The notes below the pieces were generated by a model. It saw nothing but the letters and a program-made list of their open reading frames with translations, made no database searches and was not told the DNA's origin. The translations under genes and the position numbers were made by a program. This document shows positions 21,187-31,663 of a stretch of DNA of 64,000 bases, piece by piece; the stretch's first letter is position 1; each line of letters starts with the position of its first letter. The stretch is from positions 155,042,083-155,106,082 of the forward strand of contig OZ020585.1 in NCBI GenBank assembly GCA_963971535.1, read 5' to 3'. This DNA is from Notolepis coatsorum. Lineage: Eukaryota; Chordata; Actinopteri; Aulopiformes; Paralepididae.

Positions 21187-23090
21187 TAAAACTGTATTAA
21201 CATATTGCAGAATGGGTACAGTACAGCTCAATACATACAATTGTTAAGGGGATGCAGACCAGAGAAAGACTTTCGTCTTGTTTACATCAGGGTCCCCCAT
21301 TTTCAATTACTCATATTTCATATCTAAATCATATAATATCTCATTGCTAAATATATGCAATATATAATCTAATAATCCAATAATCTAAATCTAATATATA
21401 ATATAAAAATGCTAAATGCATGGGTATTTTATTTTGTCTTTAATGTTAGCTTGCAAACTCGAATACTGTCTTGGTAAGCCTCATAATGAATTGTTTGGGG
21501 AAAAAAAGAAAAACATCGTGATGTGTATCGTGTATCGCCGAAAGGTCAGAAAATATCGTGATATCATATTTAGGCCATATCGCCCAGCCCTAGCTTCAAC
21601 ACACATGACATTAGGATAACCTGAGGATAACTGAGCACTGCCACCTCATTAGCCGTGTGTGTGTGTGTGTGTATTGAGCCGTACTGTGTTGTACCCATTC
21701 TGCAATCTGTTAAATAACGTTTTCTTTCATTCATGCTTTCATCCAGGTGCAGTTAAAACATCTGGCCCTTGTTGACAGAGAACGCGAGCTGTTGCAGGAG
21801 ATGACTGCCGCCACAAAGCGCACATGCGCCGAGAACATGGATCTGTCGCTAGGCCCCTCCCCACCTGCAAGCAGAGATATCACGATGCACTACAGCTTTG
21901 ATTACGCACAGCAGGTGAATATCCAATATAATGTTGCTTTTTGTTGTTAAAGGAAAACTTACAGGAACGTTTGAGTTGTATTTGGAGTGTATTTAGATAA
22001 GATGAGAGTGGGAGGAGAGAGGAGAGAGAAAATAGGAGAAGAGAGGAGAGAATAGGAAAAGAGAGGAGAATTTTTTATGTAAAAATAGTTCCTTATAGTT
22101 TTAGCAGTATTTTTTCATGAATCACTCGCCAAACATAAAAAATACTTGCATTTGGCTAGTAAAGTGGCCTAATTTCCTCCCCTGTTCCCTTATTTCAATG
22201 TCCCTTATTTCAATGTCCTTTTTTCTTTTTCTTCTTTCTCTGTCCTGCAGGTTCATTTTCCATCTCACCCTTTTCAAGTGGGTCCCATCTTTTTTCAAAC
22301 ACCGCGCAAATGTGGCCTGTTCGGTGTCCACTGTGAAGGGCTGACGAAGCAAGTGAATTACCTAATTGATGAAGGGATGTCAACTGGTAAAGGCAGCAAT
22401 GCCGTTATCAGCTATGTGGATCATTTCTTCACCAACTATGGAGTTGGAGAAAAATCAGTGGACCTGCACTGCGACAATTGCTCCGGGCAAAATAAAAACA
22501 ATTATGTCTTGTGGTATTTTGCGTGGCGTACTATTCACAAACTTCACCTGCAGCTTGCTCTCCACTTCCTAATTGCAGGCCACACTAAATTTGGCCCCGA
22601 CTGGTGCTTTGGTTTGATAAAGCAGGTTTACAGGAAGACTGCGGTCGACACCCTGGCAGGCATCGCAGACATCGTCAGGAAAAGCTCTGCAGTGAAAGGA
22701 GTCAATATCCCCCAACTTGTCGGTCGCAAAGATGGCACAGTTTATGTTCCAAGCCACGACTGGCAGCAACATCTCGGAGGCTTCTTCAAAAGATTCCCAC
22801 AAATAAAGAAATACCAGCACTTCAGCTTCGATGCCAACAGTCCTGGCATGGTGACGGCGAAATTACACTGTGACGATACAGAGCCATTCACGTTTCAGCT
22901 GTTGAAAGACCCAAAACGCTACCCAACCATCTCTGGTTTTCCTGTCCTCCCCCCACCTGGTCTAGACAATGACCGACAGGAATATCTTTATAAGGAGATA
23001 AGACAATACTGTTCTGATGACGCAAAAGACATTACATGCCCACTCCCAACATCTAGAGCACCTCAGAACAAGAAGACTGTACGATGTTAG
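19186..23090 (+). CDS. DUF7869-like protein, five exons, one internal stop
   Basis: Exons fitted by GT/AG borders and frame: 19186-19829, 20320-20588, 20688-20857, 21747-21914, 22251-23090. They sum to 2,091 bp, exactly 697 codons including the stop. The only defect is TAA at 19603-19605, just before an A-run in exon 1. The N-terminus is acidic (DDEETEDADEDADE), followed by a Cys cluster (HCKCQ). Exon 2 has the KRFLSLFDVKRVVKFLINFA region and exon 3 TDLCSQC. Exon 5 has the diagnostic HCDNCSGQNKNN and AGHTKFGPDWCFGL blocks of the DUF7869 family, probably an RNase H/DDE-like fold. Fish carry many such genes of suspected transposon origin. The stop may be a real nonsense mutation, a sequencing error at the A-run, or avoided by splicing. 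The start was chosen at 19186; an in-frame ATG also exists at 19120. Introns 1 and 3 carry LINE tails. Confidence 0.7.
20085..20245 (-). repeat. LINE 3' tail in intron 1 of the DUF7869-like gene
   Basis: Starts with (GATT)n, then AACAGATTGCAGAATGGGTA and CAGGGTCCCCCATTTTCAAT. This is the reverse complement of the 3' end of the LINE at 61767-63330. 5'-truncated insertion, non-coding. Confidence 0.8.
20985..21325 (-). repeat. Two more LINE 3' tails in intron 3
   Basis: 20985-21110 and 21150-21325 are both copies of the GAATGGGTACAGTACAGCTC...GGGTCCCCCATTTTCAAT tail. The second starts with seven GATT units. They sit side by side, so either two insertions or a local duplication occurred. Confidence 0.75.
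21500..21598 (-). repeat. Fish DNA repeat with CTAGGGCTGGGCGATATGGC end
   Basis: Read on the minus strand it begins CTAGGGCTGGGCGATATGGC, followed by CTAAATATGATATCACGATA, a very common fish repeat terminus. The other end is not visible. Located in intron 3 of the DUF7869-like gene. Confidence 0.5.
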
Positions 23091-23104
23091 ACACATGGAT
23101 GTAG

Positions 23105-23107
<3 letters not shown>

Positions 23108-23141
<34 letters not shown>

Positions 23142-23180
23142 TACTAGCAGTCACTTTAACATGAACACACACACACACTC
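23108..23180. repeat. (CA)n microsatellites after the DUF7869-like stop codon
   Basis: About 16 CA units at 23108-23139 and a shorter run at 23165-23177, just downstream of the stop at 23090. Confidence 0.9.
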
Positions 23181-23219
23181 ATGCTGCACACGCTCACAAT
23201 GTAAGGTCACTTTAAAAAA

Positions 23220-24062
23220 ATTAAACAAGAACAGGAGTGGTTCTTGTAGAGTAAAAGCTTTTGTAAAACTCATGTACATATACCTGATATGTCTTATTCT
23301 TATTACTTGTTCTTATTACTTGTATTATTGCACAATGTCGCATTCTCATCCTATTGGAATCTTATTATTGCATTCTTGACTTGACTTGATAGTATAGTAG
23401 TACTAGTATAGCATAGGGACATAGAAGAATTGTATTGTTGTACCGGTACATCATACATGTACATTATATTTTTATTACTATTGTTTTATTGCACAATCGT
23501 AGCGGGCATGGCCAACCGCATTTCACTGTATGCCCTGGTATGCAATGAATAAAAAAAAATGTCACTTTAAACTAAATGGAAAGGTCACTTTAAAGGAAAG
23601 AACCGATGTGGTTCTTGTATAGTTTAGATTATTGTAGTATAGCATAATGACAGCATGTCTATTTTTATCATGCACATCTTATGCCTTCTTATTACCTGTT
23701 TATGTATTTTATTATTAGTATTATTGCACAATCGATGCGGGCATGACCACCCGCATTTCACTGTATGCCCTGGTATGATATGCAATGAATAAAAAAAAAT
23801 GTCACTTTAAACTAAATGGAAAGGTCACTTTAAAGGAAAGAACCGATGTGGTTCTTGTATAGTTTAGATTATTGTAGTATAGCATAATGACAGAGTTGAA
23901 ACTGTATTAGCATGTCTATTTTTATCATGCACATCTTATGCCTTCTTATTACCTGTTTATGTATTTTATTATTAGTATTATTGCACAATCGATGCGGGCA
24001 TGACCACCCGCATTTCACTGTATGCCCTGGTATGTATGTGACTAATAAACCTCTTGAATTGA
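23220..24062 (+). repeat. CR1/Rex1-like LINE 3' tails in tandem, about 250-bp unit
   Basis: Three diverged units contain TTGCACAATCGATGCGGGCA, then CATTTCACTGTATGCCCTGG and ATGAATAAA. Units two and three (about 23560-24050) are nearly identical, apart from a 16-bp AGTTGAAACTGTATTA present in only one. The last ends ACTAATAAACCTCTTGAATT. The same tail, inverted, is at 49705-49860. No reverse transcriptase is attached. Confidence 0.7.
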
Positions 24063-24894
24063 TTTGATATTGTCTGCTGATTTTCATCCAGTTGTCACAT
24101 GAAAGGTTGGAACAATGATAATGATAATAATGAGGCTTGTGTCTATCACTCCGCTGGCCAGTTCTACCAACTATGCATTACAATTCCCTGCGGTCAACAT
24201 AATTTCTTCCTATTTTGGTTGTAATTGTGTAATGATAGATGTATAACCTGAACACTGTACATATCTGTTTTCAGGAAACACTGGGCTATACAAAGAATAT
24301 GCTGTGATGTCACATGAATGTATAAATATATGGCCATGCATTTAATCTCTCTCTTTTTTATAAAATCATTATAGCCAACATGCAATATATCCCATTGATT
24401 GGTACAATGGGACAGACATTTGTTTTATACAGCTATAACCTGCATTCTTTCAAAATATATCATTAATCAATAAAACAGATATTGGAATACATAAATAAAG
24501 GTTTTCAATTCAATAACTGAAATATACATTATTCAGACTAGTAGTTATATTACTACTACAATAGAAAATGTTTGATTTTGTATCTGATCTGTCAGCATGA
24601 CTGTCACAGCACTTAATTATGTTAATACTATTCAGGGGAGAGGTGTGGCTGGGAGGTATTGTTTACGCCCAGCAGAATCCTGGCAAAAGGTGTCAAATCT
24701 TTAAGAGCTGTTTTCTCTGCTTAGATCTCTGGGGAAAAAAGACTGCTACAAGATTTAAAATTAGCACATCACAATAATAACATTCTCAGATTTCAAAGTA
24801 TGACACATCATTTGAAAGCTTACATTCTGTACTTTCACAATCTGGAAAAATCTGGAAAATGAAAAAATAGACATGTAGGCTATAGCACTGGTCG
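24063..24894. other. AT-rich DNA, nothing recognised
   Basis: No supported ORF, repeat family or RNA gene seen. Short (AATGATAATGATAATAATGA) runs near 24115 only. Confidence 0.4.
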
Positions 24895-25125
24895 GGGTCA
24901 CATTTGAGTTGACTCCACTTGAGAACCTTAAGTCACAGTAACTGAACATATTTGAGTTGCCTTAACTGAGAACTGTAAGTCACAGTAACTGACCATAATT
25001 TTGATTTGACTTAACTGAGAACCTTAAGTCACAGTAACAGACCATATTTGAGTTGCCTTAACTGAGAATTGTAAGTCTTAGCCAACTGAAAACATTTGAG
25101 TTGATCAACTTAAAAAATTTGAGGC
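24895..25125 (+). repeat. TTGAGTT/CCTTAAGTCACAGTAACTG array, second locus
   Basis: Four units of about 60 bp related to 15946-16138 and 18594-18810. It ends in GTTGATCAACTTAAAAAATT and TGAGGCAGGGG. Confidence 0.75.
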
Positions 25126-25896
25126 AGGGGGTTACGTCAATTTTTGTAAGTTCTGGAAACGTATTGGGGTTTAAAATATGGCTGTGTCTAATCTGCCCGT
25201 CGATTATCAATGACTCGTTTGCAGTCAACATTGTCGAAACGGATAGTTTTTTATCGATTCATTTTCGTTTTATAGCATTTTGAAAAGCCCTCGTTTTCAA
25301 GGAAAATATAAAGATTCCATGATAAAAGACATTTACTGGAATATTCTAGAATACACAAAAACGTTGAAATTGTTTGGCCTATTTATGAATCGTTTTCAAA
25401 TAAACGCTAGATTATCGATAGTATAATTGTACGTATGTACGCTATAGACGCGAGCTGAAAAATCGATTATCTTATTTCCTCATCAGCGATCACAGCCAAA
25501 CAGCCACATCACACATAGGGGACATGCTGTTATCTCAGCCAATACAGCCGCGATCACTCCCATGTTCATCAGACGGCTCGCCAGCACAAGGAGCCAGTTG
25601 GCTCCACCCCTACATTTCTACAGATCCCAGGTCAGTCTAAGCGACTGACCTGCAGTTACACAGGGATAGACGATAGGGGGCGCTTTTTTCCAATCTGAGC
25701 TCCTGTAGGGGCTGGTGTACCAACGGGAGATGATGAAATATGAAATTCAGATCAATATTTGTCGTCGTGGGCACTCAATGGGGGGGGCTGATAAAACAAG
25801 ATATGTCGTCCGTGGCACTGAAAGGGTTAAAGAAAAAGAAAAAAATATATATCTTGCAGCATATTTTAAATGTTTCTTTCTTATATTAAAGTATAT
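25126..25896. other. Unassigned DNA with a MITE terminus remnant
   Basis: No gene recognised. GGCACTGAAAGGGTTAA at 25815-25831 resembles one end of the 74-bp TTAA MITE at 26198-26271, so a decayed copy may lie around 25760-25831. The rest is unremarkable. Confidence 0.35.
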
Positions 25897-26197
25897 TTAG
25901 GCTACGTTTAGACGAGCGTTTTGTGAACAGAAACCGCAAAAGTCGTCTTGCGGTTTCACTTTTAATTTTGCGTTTAGACGAGCGTTTTGGGGTGGAATTC
26001 TCTGTGCAGACGAGGCTGTAACGACGGAGCACCGCTGTCACACGATTGGTGCATATGTCACATGACGTGCTGTGAAGACCCGCCCTACTCTGTCTCTGAT
26101 TCGCAGACTGTGGATGGGAAATGTGATTGGACCAAAGCAGAGTCACTCACAGACAGTGGGTCCACTCACGCCGCGGGACAGATTCTTGTGTATTTAA

Positions 26198-26271
26198 CCC
26201 TTTCACTGCCACACGACAGCCGGTTGTGTGATAGTAAAGGGTTAACCTTCTGTCGTGTGGCAGTGAAAGGG
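26198..26271. mobile_element. 74-bp piggyBac-type MITE with perfect inverted repeats
   Basis: The first 20 bases CCCTTTCACTGCCACACGAC are the exact reverse complement of the last 20. The target duplication TTAA lies at 26194-26197 and 26272-26275. CCC ends plus TTAA fit piggyBac-like elements. The 34-bp centre is a short loop. It is nested inside the Harbinger-like MITE. Confidence 0.85.
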
Positions 26272-26337
26272 TTAAAAGTACTGCTATAACGCTACGTTCA
26301 GAACACAGAATGGCGCGGGCCAGTCGAGGCACCTGCT

Positions 26338-26447
26338 GGCCCTGTAATTGGAATGAGTACACTTTAAATCCTTTAACGAGGATCCATTGGAGGGCAAGTC
26401 TGGTGCCAGCAGCCGCGGTAATTCCAGCTCCAATAGCGTATCTTAAA
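26338..26447 (+). pseudogene. 18S rRNA fragment (530-loop region)
   Basis: About 110 bp read as eukaryotic small-subunit rRNA: CCTGTAATTGGAATGAGTAC, then TAACGAGGATCCATTGGAGG, then the universal GTGCCAGCAGCCGCGGTAAT and CAATAGCGTAT. Similarity stops abruptly on both sides. It is a captured piece, not an rRNA gene. It is flanked by a partial duplication of GATTCTTGTGT.TTTAA (26182 and 26456). Confidence 0.9.
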
Positions 26448-26819
26448 ACTGGACTGATTCTTGTGTCTTTAAAAGTACTGCCAATGTAGCCTTCAAGTGA
26501 TCTCCGTTGATATAGTCAGACATACTTGCTTTGTTTACGTCTCGGCTAATGGCGCTTACCTGCTACCTGTGACGTAAGCAGTACGCGCGACCAGAGCCGT
26601 GACAACCCTTTCGTCATCGTTTTAACAGATTTATACGGTTTGATAGTTTAGACGAGAGCACAAAGGTTTTGCGTTTCTAGGAATTCCACCCTGGAAGGTA
26701 GTCTCACTTTTTTGCGGTTTCACCCCGTAAAAACGCCGTTTCCGTATAAACGAAAGGCACATCCGTAAAAATATTTTTGCGGATTCACCTGCTAGCGTTT
26801 CCGTCTAAACGGGGCCTTA

Positions 26820-27944
26820 GTTTTTAAGAATTGTAAAGGATAGGCAAAAATAAGCATGTGCTTCAGCCTATTCCTTTTTTCGGTCATTGAGTTTGGATTT
26901 TGTGTGTGAGCTTACTTTGAATATGTACATTTGTGATTTTTTCTTTTTTTCTTTTCCTTTTGAAAGTCCACACATGTGTGTTTTTGATTTATCTGTAAAC
27001 AAAGACTGAAAATAAAACTATTCAAGCAAGCTGAAACCTGAACCCCCAAATCCCAGTTTTTGTTAGTTGTATTAACATTTAAATGTCCAAATACATATTT
27101 ACCTCTGTTATATCTTCATTTGTTGAATTACTGTGTGGGAAAACTATGAAACCTACTCCAGGTTTGATTTCCTTGACCTGACATTGACAGCAGACAACAG
27201 GGATGGCAGTGGTCGCTAGCTTACTTGTTGACGCACATGCATACACTGTAGAGGTAAGATTGCTGAACCTTGACAAGTTCTACTCAAGTAAAATGTCCCT
27301 TTAGGTTTACCACACTTGACCCCATGTAATTATGGGAACTTTTCTTCACCCATTATGACTGCTGCTCAGTTGCCACAGCAGCGGCCCGCTATTCTCCTCT
27401 TCCCTGGCCAGGCTTTAATGAGGTCTGATATTCTCCTCTTCTCCAGCGGGCTTTAATGAGGTCTGTATGTTCCCCCTTCAGTATGCAAAGCATTGTCTTC
27501 CTTCAATCTGCTCAATGCTCCCACTGCCAAATCAAATCCTCCATCCAGGAACAGCTCTCTAGATTATCATACCTGTCCCATTACGGGACCTCACGTCAGG
27601 GGTGTGTGTGTGGGGGGGGGGGGGGGGGTTCTGGGGGATTGGTGGAGGGAATGGGGATGAGTCGATGGGGTCGATGATTACGAAGGCACAGCCCCTGATC
27701 ATTATCAACCAGAGGGCTTTCCGGGAAGGAGCCATGCTTAGAAGTGGGATTTAAAACACACTGTTGTCTGCTAGCAGACCGTCGATATTAACAATTGGTT
27801 TTCTCCCTCTGACCATTCCCAGTTGGGTCAGTTATTAGAATTCTTTGTTGGTCAAAGGCCTTGGGGCAGCAGGTTGTTTAAGGGATTAATGGTTAAGACT
27901 GCATAGTTGACAAAGGGTTGCTGGTTCATTCCATAGTACTGCGC
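26820..27944. other. Apparently unique DNA, no gene recognised
   Basis: Contains an AATAAAAC near 27010, a repeated CTCCTCTT..GGCTTTAATGAGGTCTG (27393 and 27434), and a G-run at 27611-27628. I see no exon, RNA gene or transposon terminus that I can defend. Confidence 0.35.
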
Positions 27945-28222
27945 AAGATGGTGGCGCGCACGGACTGAGCGGCTTACAGCTCCCACTTTCTGTGCCTCCT
28001 TTTATGTTTTATATTGTTTTGGTTATGTTTGTCTACCATTCTATGATGTACCTGAACGCGTTCAATGAACGATCGTTCATGAACTCGTTCATATTTTGGG
28101 CGAATGTGAACTGAACGTACTGTATTTCCGCAAATGATCTCAATACCTTCTATGCGAGGTTTGAGGCTGGTAATAACAACACCAGCCTACAAGCCACGGC
28201 AATGGGGGGGGGGGGGGGGGGT

Positions 28223-28799
28223 CTGCTGACCGGAGTGTTGAATGTCCCGTGATTAAGACGGGGAGGACGCGACCCTCTTTGCGCCGCCCCTGTGCCTCAA
28301 ATAGATTCGCTATCAGCTCTATTTTCAATCTTTCAAAATGTTCAGTTGCTATCGCTATCAGCTCTATCTTTAATCTTTCAAAATGTTCAGTTGCTATTGC
28401 ATGCACTCATCTGTGTTTCACTACACACTTGAGTGCATGCTTACCAACTGTTAGTCTGCAACACTACTATCACCGACATCTAAGAAGGGAGATCCCCCCT
28501 TGAATAGCCCTTCTAAGGTTTCTCTCCTCCACACTGCCTGTGGAGCATTTTTCCCTATTGTTAGGTTTTAGTGAGTTTTTCCTTACCTTCGCGTGGGGTA
28601 TGTCTGGGAGTGCTTGCATTCTTTCATTTATTTGCATTTATTTTAAATTTGTTGGACCTTATGGTGTTCTTGTTCTGTTCTTGACTTATTGTTATGTTTT
28701 CTTCTTGACTTGTTTAAAGAAGACTTGTACGGCCCATGGGGACATTAACGTGTGTTGTCGGGCCTTATAAATAAATTTGATTTGATTTTGATTTGATGG
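28223..28799 (+). repeat. Retroposon tail inserted in LINE B
   Basis: Follows a G-run (28206-28222). It holds two tandem copies of ATCAGCTCTATTTTCAATCT..CAGTTGCTAT (28310-28398) and a typical fish 3'UTR (CCTTCTAAGGTTTCTCTCCT..). It ends AAATTTGATTTGATTTTGAT. The last 88 bp are included in the 1,222-bp tandem duplication, so this insertion is older than the duplication. Confidence 0.55.
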
Positions 28800-31155
28800 A
28801 GACTCAGTGTTCAGGGTAACAGAGCATGAAGTGAGGTGGACCTTTAAAAAAGTGAATATCAGGAGGCAGCAGGACCGGACGGCATCCCTGGCCGCGTCCT
28901 AAAAGTCTATGCCGACCAACTGGCCCCGGTATTCACTGACATATTTAACTTGTCCTTAGAACAGGCTGTCATCCCCACCTGCCTGAAGAAATCCACTATC
29001 ATCCCTGTACCTAAAAAATCCAAGCCTGCTTGCCTCAACGACTACCGCCCTGTAGCTCTCACCTCCATAGCCATGAAGTGCTTTGAGAAGCTAGTAAAGG
29101 GCTACATCTGCTCCTCGCTCCCCATCAACCTGGACCCCCTGCAATTTGCATACCGCCCCAACAGGTCCACGGAGGACGCCATAGCCCATGTGCTGCACAC
29201 AGCAGCATCACACCTGGACAAGAGGAAGGGGAACTATGTGAGAATGCTATTCATCGACTACAGCTCAGCATTCAATACCATAGTCCCCTCCAAACTCATA
29301 GCCAAGCTCAGGGACCTGGGCTTGAACTATGACCTCTGCCAGTGGGTCTTGGACTTCCTGACGGGCAGACCCCAGGTGGTGAGAGCAGGCAACTGCACCT
29401 CCTCATCCATCACCCTCAACATAGGGGCCCCCCAGGGCTGTGTTCTGAGCCCCCTCCACTACTCCCTGTACACACATGACTGTGTGGCTCAGCGGAGTAA
29501 CAACACAATCATCAAATTTGCTGACGACACAGTAGTGGTGGGCCTGATCTCTGCAAACGACGAGAGGGCCTACCTGGAAGAGGTCAAGGTCCTGGCGGGA
29601 TGGTGCCAGGAGAACAGCCTTTCCCTGAACGTCAGCAAAACAAAGGAGATGATTGTGGACTTTAGGAGGTCGGGGGTCAGGGACTACAGCCCCCTCAGCA
29701 TCGACGGGGCACCGGTTGAGAGAGTGAACAGTTTTAAGTATCTCAGAGCCCACATATCCGAGGACTTGACATGGACCACACACATTGACAGTGTTGTGAA
29801 GAAGGCACGACAACGCCTCTACTTCCTCAGGCGCCTAAGGAAGTTCCAAGTCAGTCAGAAGATCCTTAAGAACTTCTACTCATGTACAATAGAGAGCATC
29901 CTGACTGGCAATATCACCTCCTGGTTTGGGAATGTTTAAAGAAGACTTGTACGGCCCATGGGGACATTAACGTGTGTTGTCGGGCCTTATAAATAAATTT
30001 GATTTGATTTTGATTTGATGGAGACTCAGTGTTCAGGGTAACAGAGCATGAAGTGAGGTGGACCTTTAAAAAAGTGAATATCAGGAGGCAGCAGGACCGG
30101 ACGGCATCCCTGGCCGCGTCCTAAAAGTCTATGCCGACCAACTGGCCCCGGTATTCACTGACATATTTAACTTGTCCTTAGAACAGGCTGTCATCCCCAC
30201 CTGCCTGAAGAAATCCACTATCATCCCTGTACCTAAAAAATCCAAGCCTGCTTGCCTCAACGACTACCGCCCTGTAGCTCTCACCTCCATAGCCATGAAG
30301 TGCTTTGAGAAGCTAGTAAAGGGCTACATCTGCTCCTCGCTCCCCATCAACCTGGACCCCCTGCAATTTGCATACCGCCCCAACAGGTCCACGGAGGACG
30401 CCATAGCCCATGTGCTGCACACAGCAGCATCACACCTGGACAAGAGGAAGGGGAACTATGTGAGAATGCTATTCATCGACTACAGCTCAGCATTCAATAC
30501 CATAGTCCCCTCCAAACTCATAGCCAAGCTCAGGGACCTGGGCTTGAACTATGACCTCTGCCAGTGGGTCTTGGACTTCCTGACGGGCAGACCCCAGGTG
30601 GTGAGAGCAGGCAACTGCACCTCCTCATCCATCACCCTCAACATAGGGGCCCCCCAGGGCTGTGTTCTGAGCCCCCTCCACTACTCCCTGTACACACATG
30701 ACTGTGTGGCTCAGCGGAGTAACAACACAATCATCAAATTTGCTGACGACACAGTAGTGGTGGGCCTGATCTCTGCAAACGACGAGAGGGCCTACCTGGA
30801 AGAGGTCAAGGTCCTGGCGGGATGGTGCCAGGAGAACAGCCTTTCCCTGAACGTCAGCAAAACAAAGGAGATGATTGTGGACTTTAGGAGGTCGGGGGTC
30901 AGGGACTACAGCCCCCTCAGCATCGACGGGGCACCGGTTGAGAGAGTGAACAGTTTTAAGTATCTCAGAGCCCACATATCCGAGGACTTGACATGGACCA
31001 CACACATTGACAGTGTTGTGAAGAAGGCACGACAACGCCTCTACTTCCTCAGGCGCCTAAGGAAGTTCCAAGTCAGTCAGAAGATCCTTAAGAACTTCTA
31101 CTCATGTACAATAGAGAGCATCCTGACTGGCAATATCACCTCCTGGTTTGGGAAT
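28712..31155 (+). repeat. Tandem duplication of 1,222 bp within LINE B
   Basis: Unit 1 is 28712-29933 and unit 2 is 29934-31155. The offset is constant (1,222) and the 328-codon conceptual translations are the same, so the copies are identical or nearly so. The junction is GGGAAT|GTTTAAAG; the true downstream LINE sequence (GGGAATAGCACTG) follows only unit 2. Confidence 0.95.
28852..29933 (+). pseudogene. LINE B reverse transcriptase, duplicated copy 1
   Basis: From about 28866 it encodes [54 protein letters not shown] and the catalytic [10 protein letters not shown] (about 29515). Frame is shifted just upstream of AAGPDG. It ends at the duplication junction rather than in the normal thumb/C-terminal region. 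Confidence 0.85.
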
Positions 31156-31422
31156 AGCACTGCACAAGACTGAAGCAGACTACAGAGAGTGACACGTTCA
31201 GCCGAACGCACAATTGGAGGGGGGCTTCCCACCCTCCAGAACATTTACAACAAGCGGTGCAGGGGTAAGGCTAAGATAATCATCAAGGACTCCAGCCATC
31301 CAAACAACTGCCTCTTTGAACTGCTGCGGTCAGGCAAGCGATACCGGAGTCTCATGGCGAGCACAGAAAGACTCAGAAGAAGCTTCTATCCACAGGCCAT
31401 CAGGCTGCTCAACGAACAATAA
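30074..31422 (+). pseudogene. LINE B reverse transcriptase, duplicated copy 2 with native C-terminus
   Basis: Same RT domain as copy 1, with FADD near 30737. It continues past 31155 into STAQD, then an in-frame TGA at 31171-31173 where the family has Arg, and then SRLQRVTRSAERTIGG..RSGKRYRSL..LNEQ to the stop at 31422. Only this unit is collinear with the rest of the LINE. Confidence 0.85.
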
Positions 31423-31663
31423 ACACTATGCAACAACCATCAAATCCACACAGCACACACATCCACACGCACACACTCACTTTAAACAAACAACACACTG
31501 CAGCACCCACTCTCCACACTTTAGAACACCTAAACACACTTTATATTTATTGGTAAAGGATTTGCACTACAACTCGTACACCTTACTGTAAATTGTACCT
31601 AAATTGTACCTCATCCCATTTCTGCTTTGCACTATATAATATTGTATATTAGTACATTGCATA

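Larger units (their letters stand above)
25900..26816. mobile_element. PIF/Harbinger-like MITE carrying captured sequences
   Basis: Terminal inverted repeats GGCTACGTTTAGACGAGCGT (left) and the reverse complement of GTCTAAACGGGGCC (right), with a 3-bp target duplication TTA at 25897-25899 and 26817-26819. TTA and GC-rich GGC/GCC ends fit PIF/Harbinger. The family phrase TTTAGACG recurs inward. The interior holds a nested 74-bp MITE and an 18S rRNA fragment, described separately. No transposase. Confidence 0.65.

Noticed and set aside
23017..23379. 120-codon frame with a poly-(TH) run
   Set aside because: It overlaps the end of the DUF7869-like exon in another frame and is the translation of a CA microsatellite.
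24541..24760. Possible host promoter or exon
   Set aside because: No ORF, CpG cluster or splice context beyond chance.
26338..26447. Functional rRNA gene
   Set aside because: Only about 110 bp of 18S sequence, with abrupt ends inside a MITE.
29403..31035. Two identical 136-codon minus-strand frames
   Set aside because: They are the antisense shadow of the duplicated LINE reverse transcriptase.
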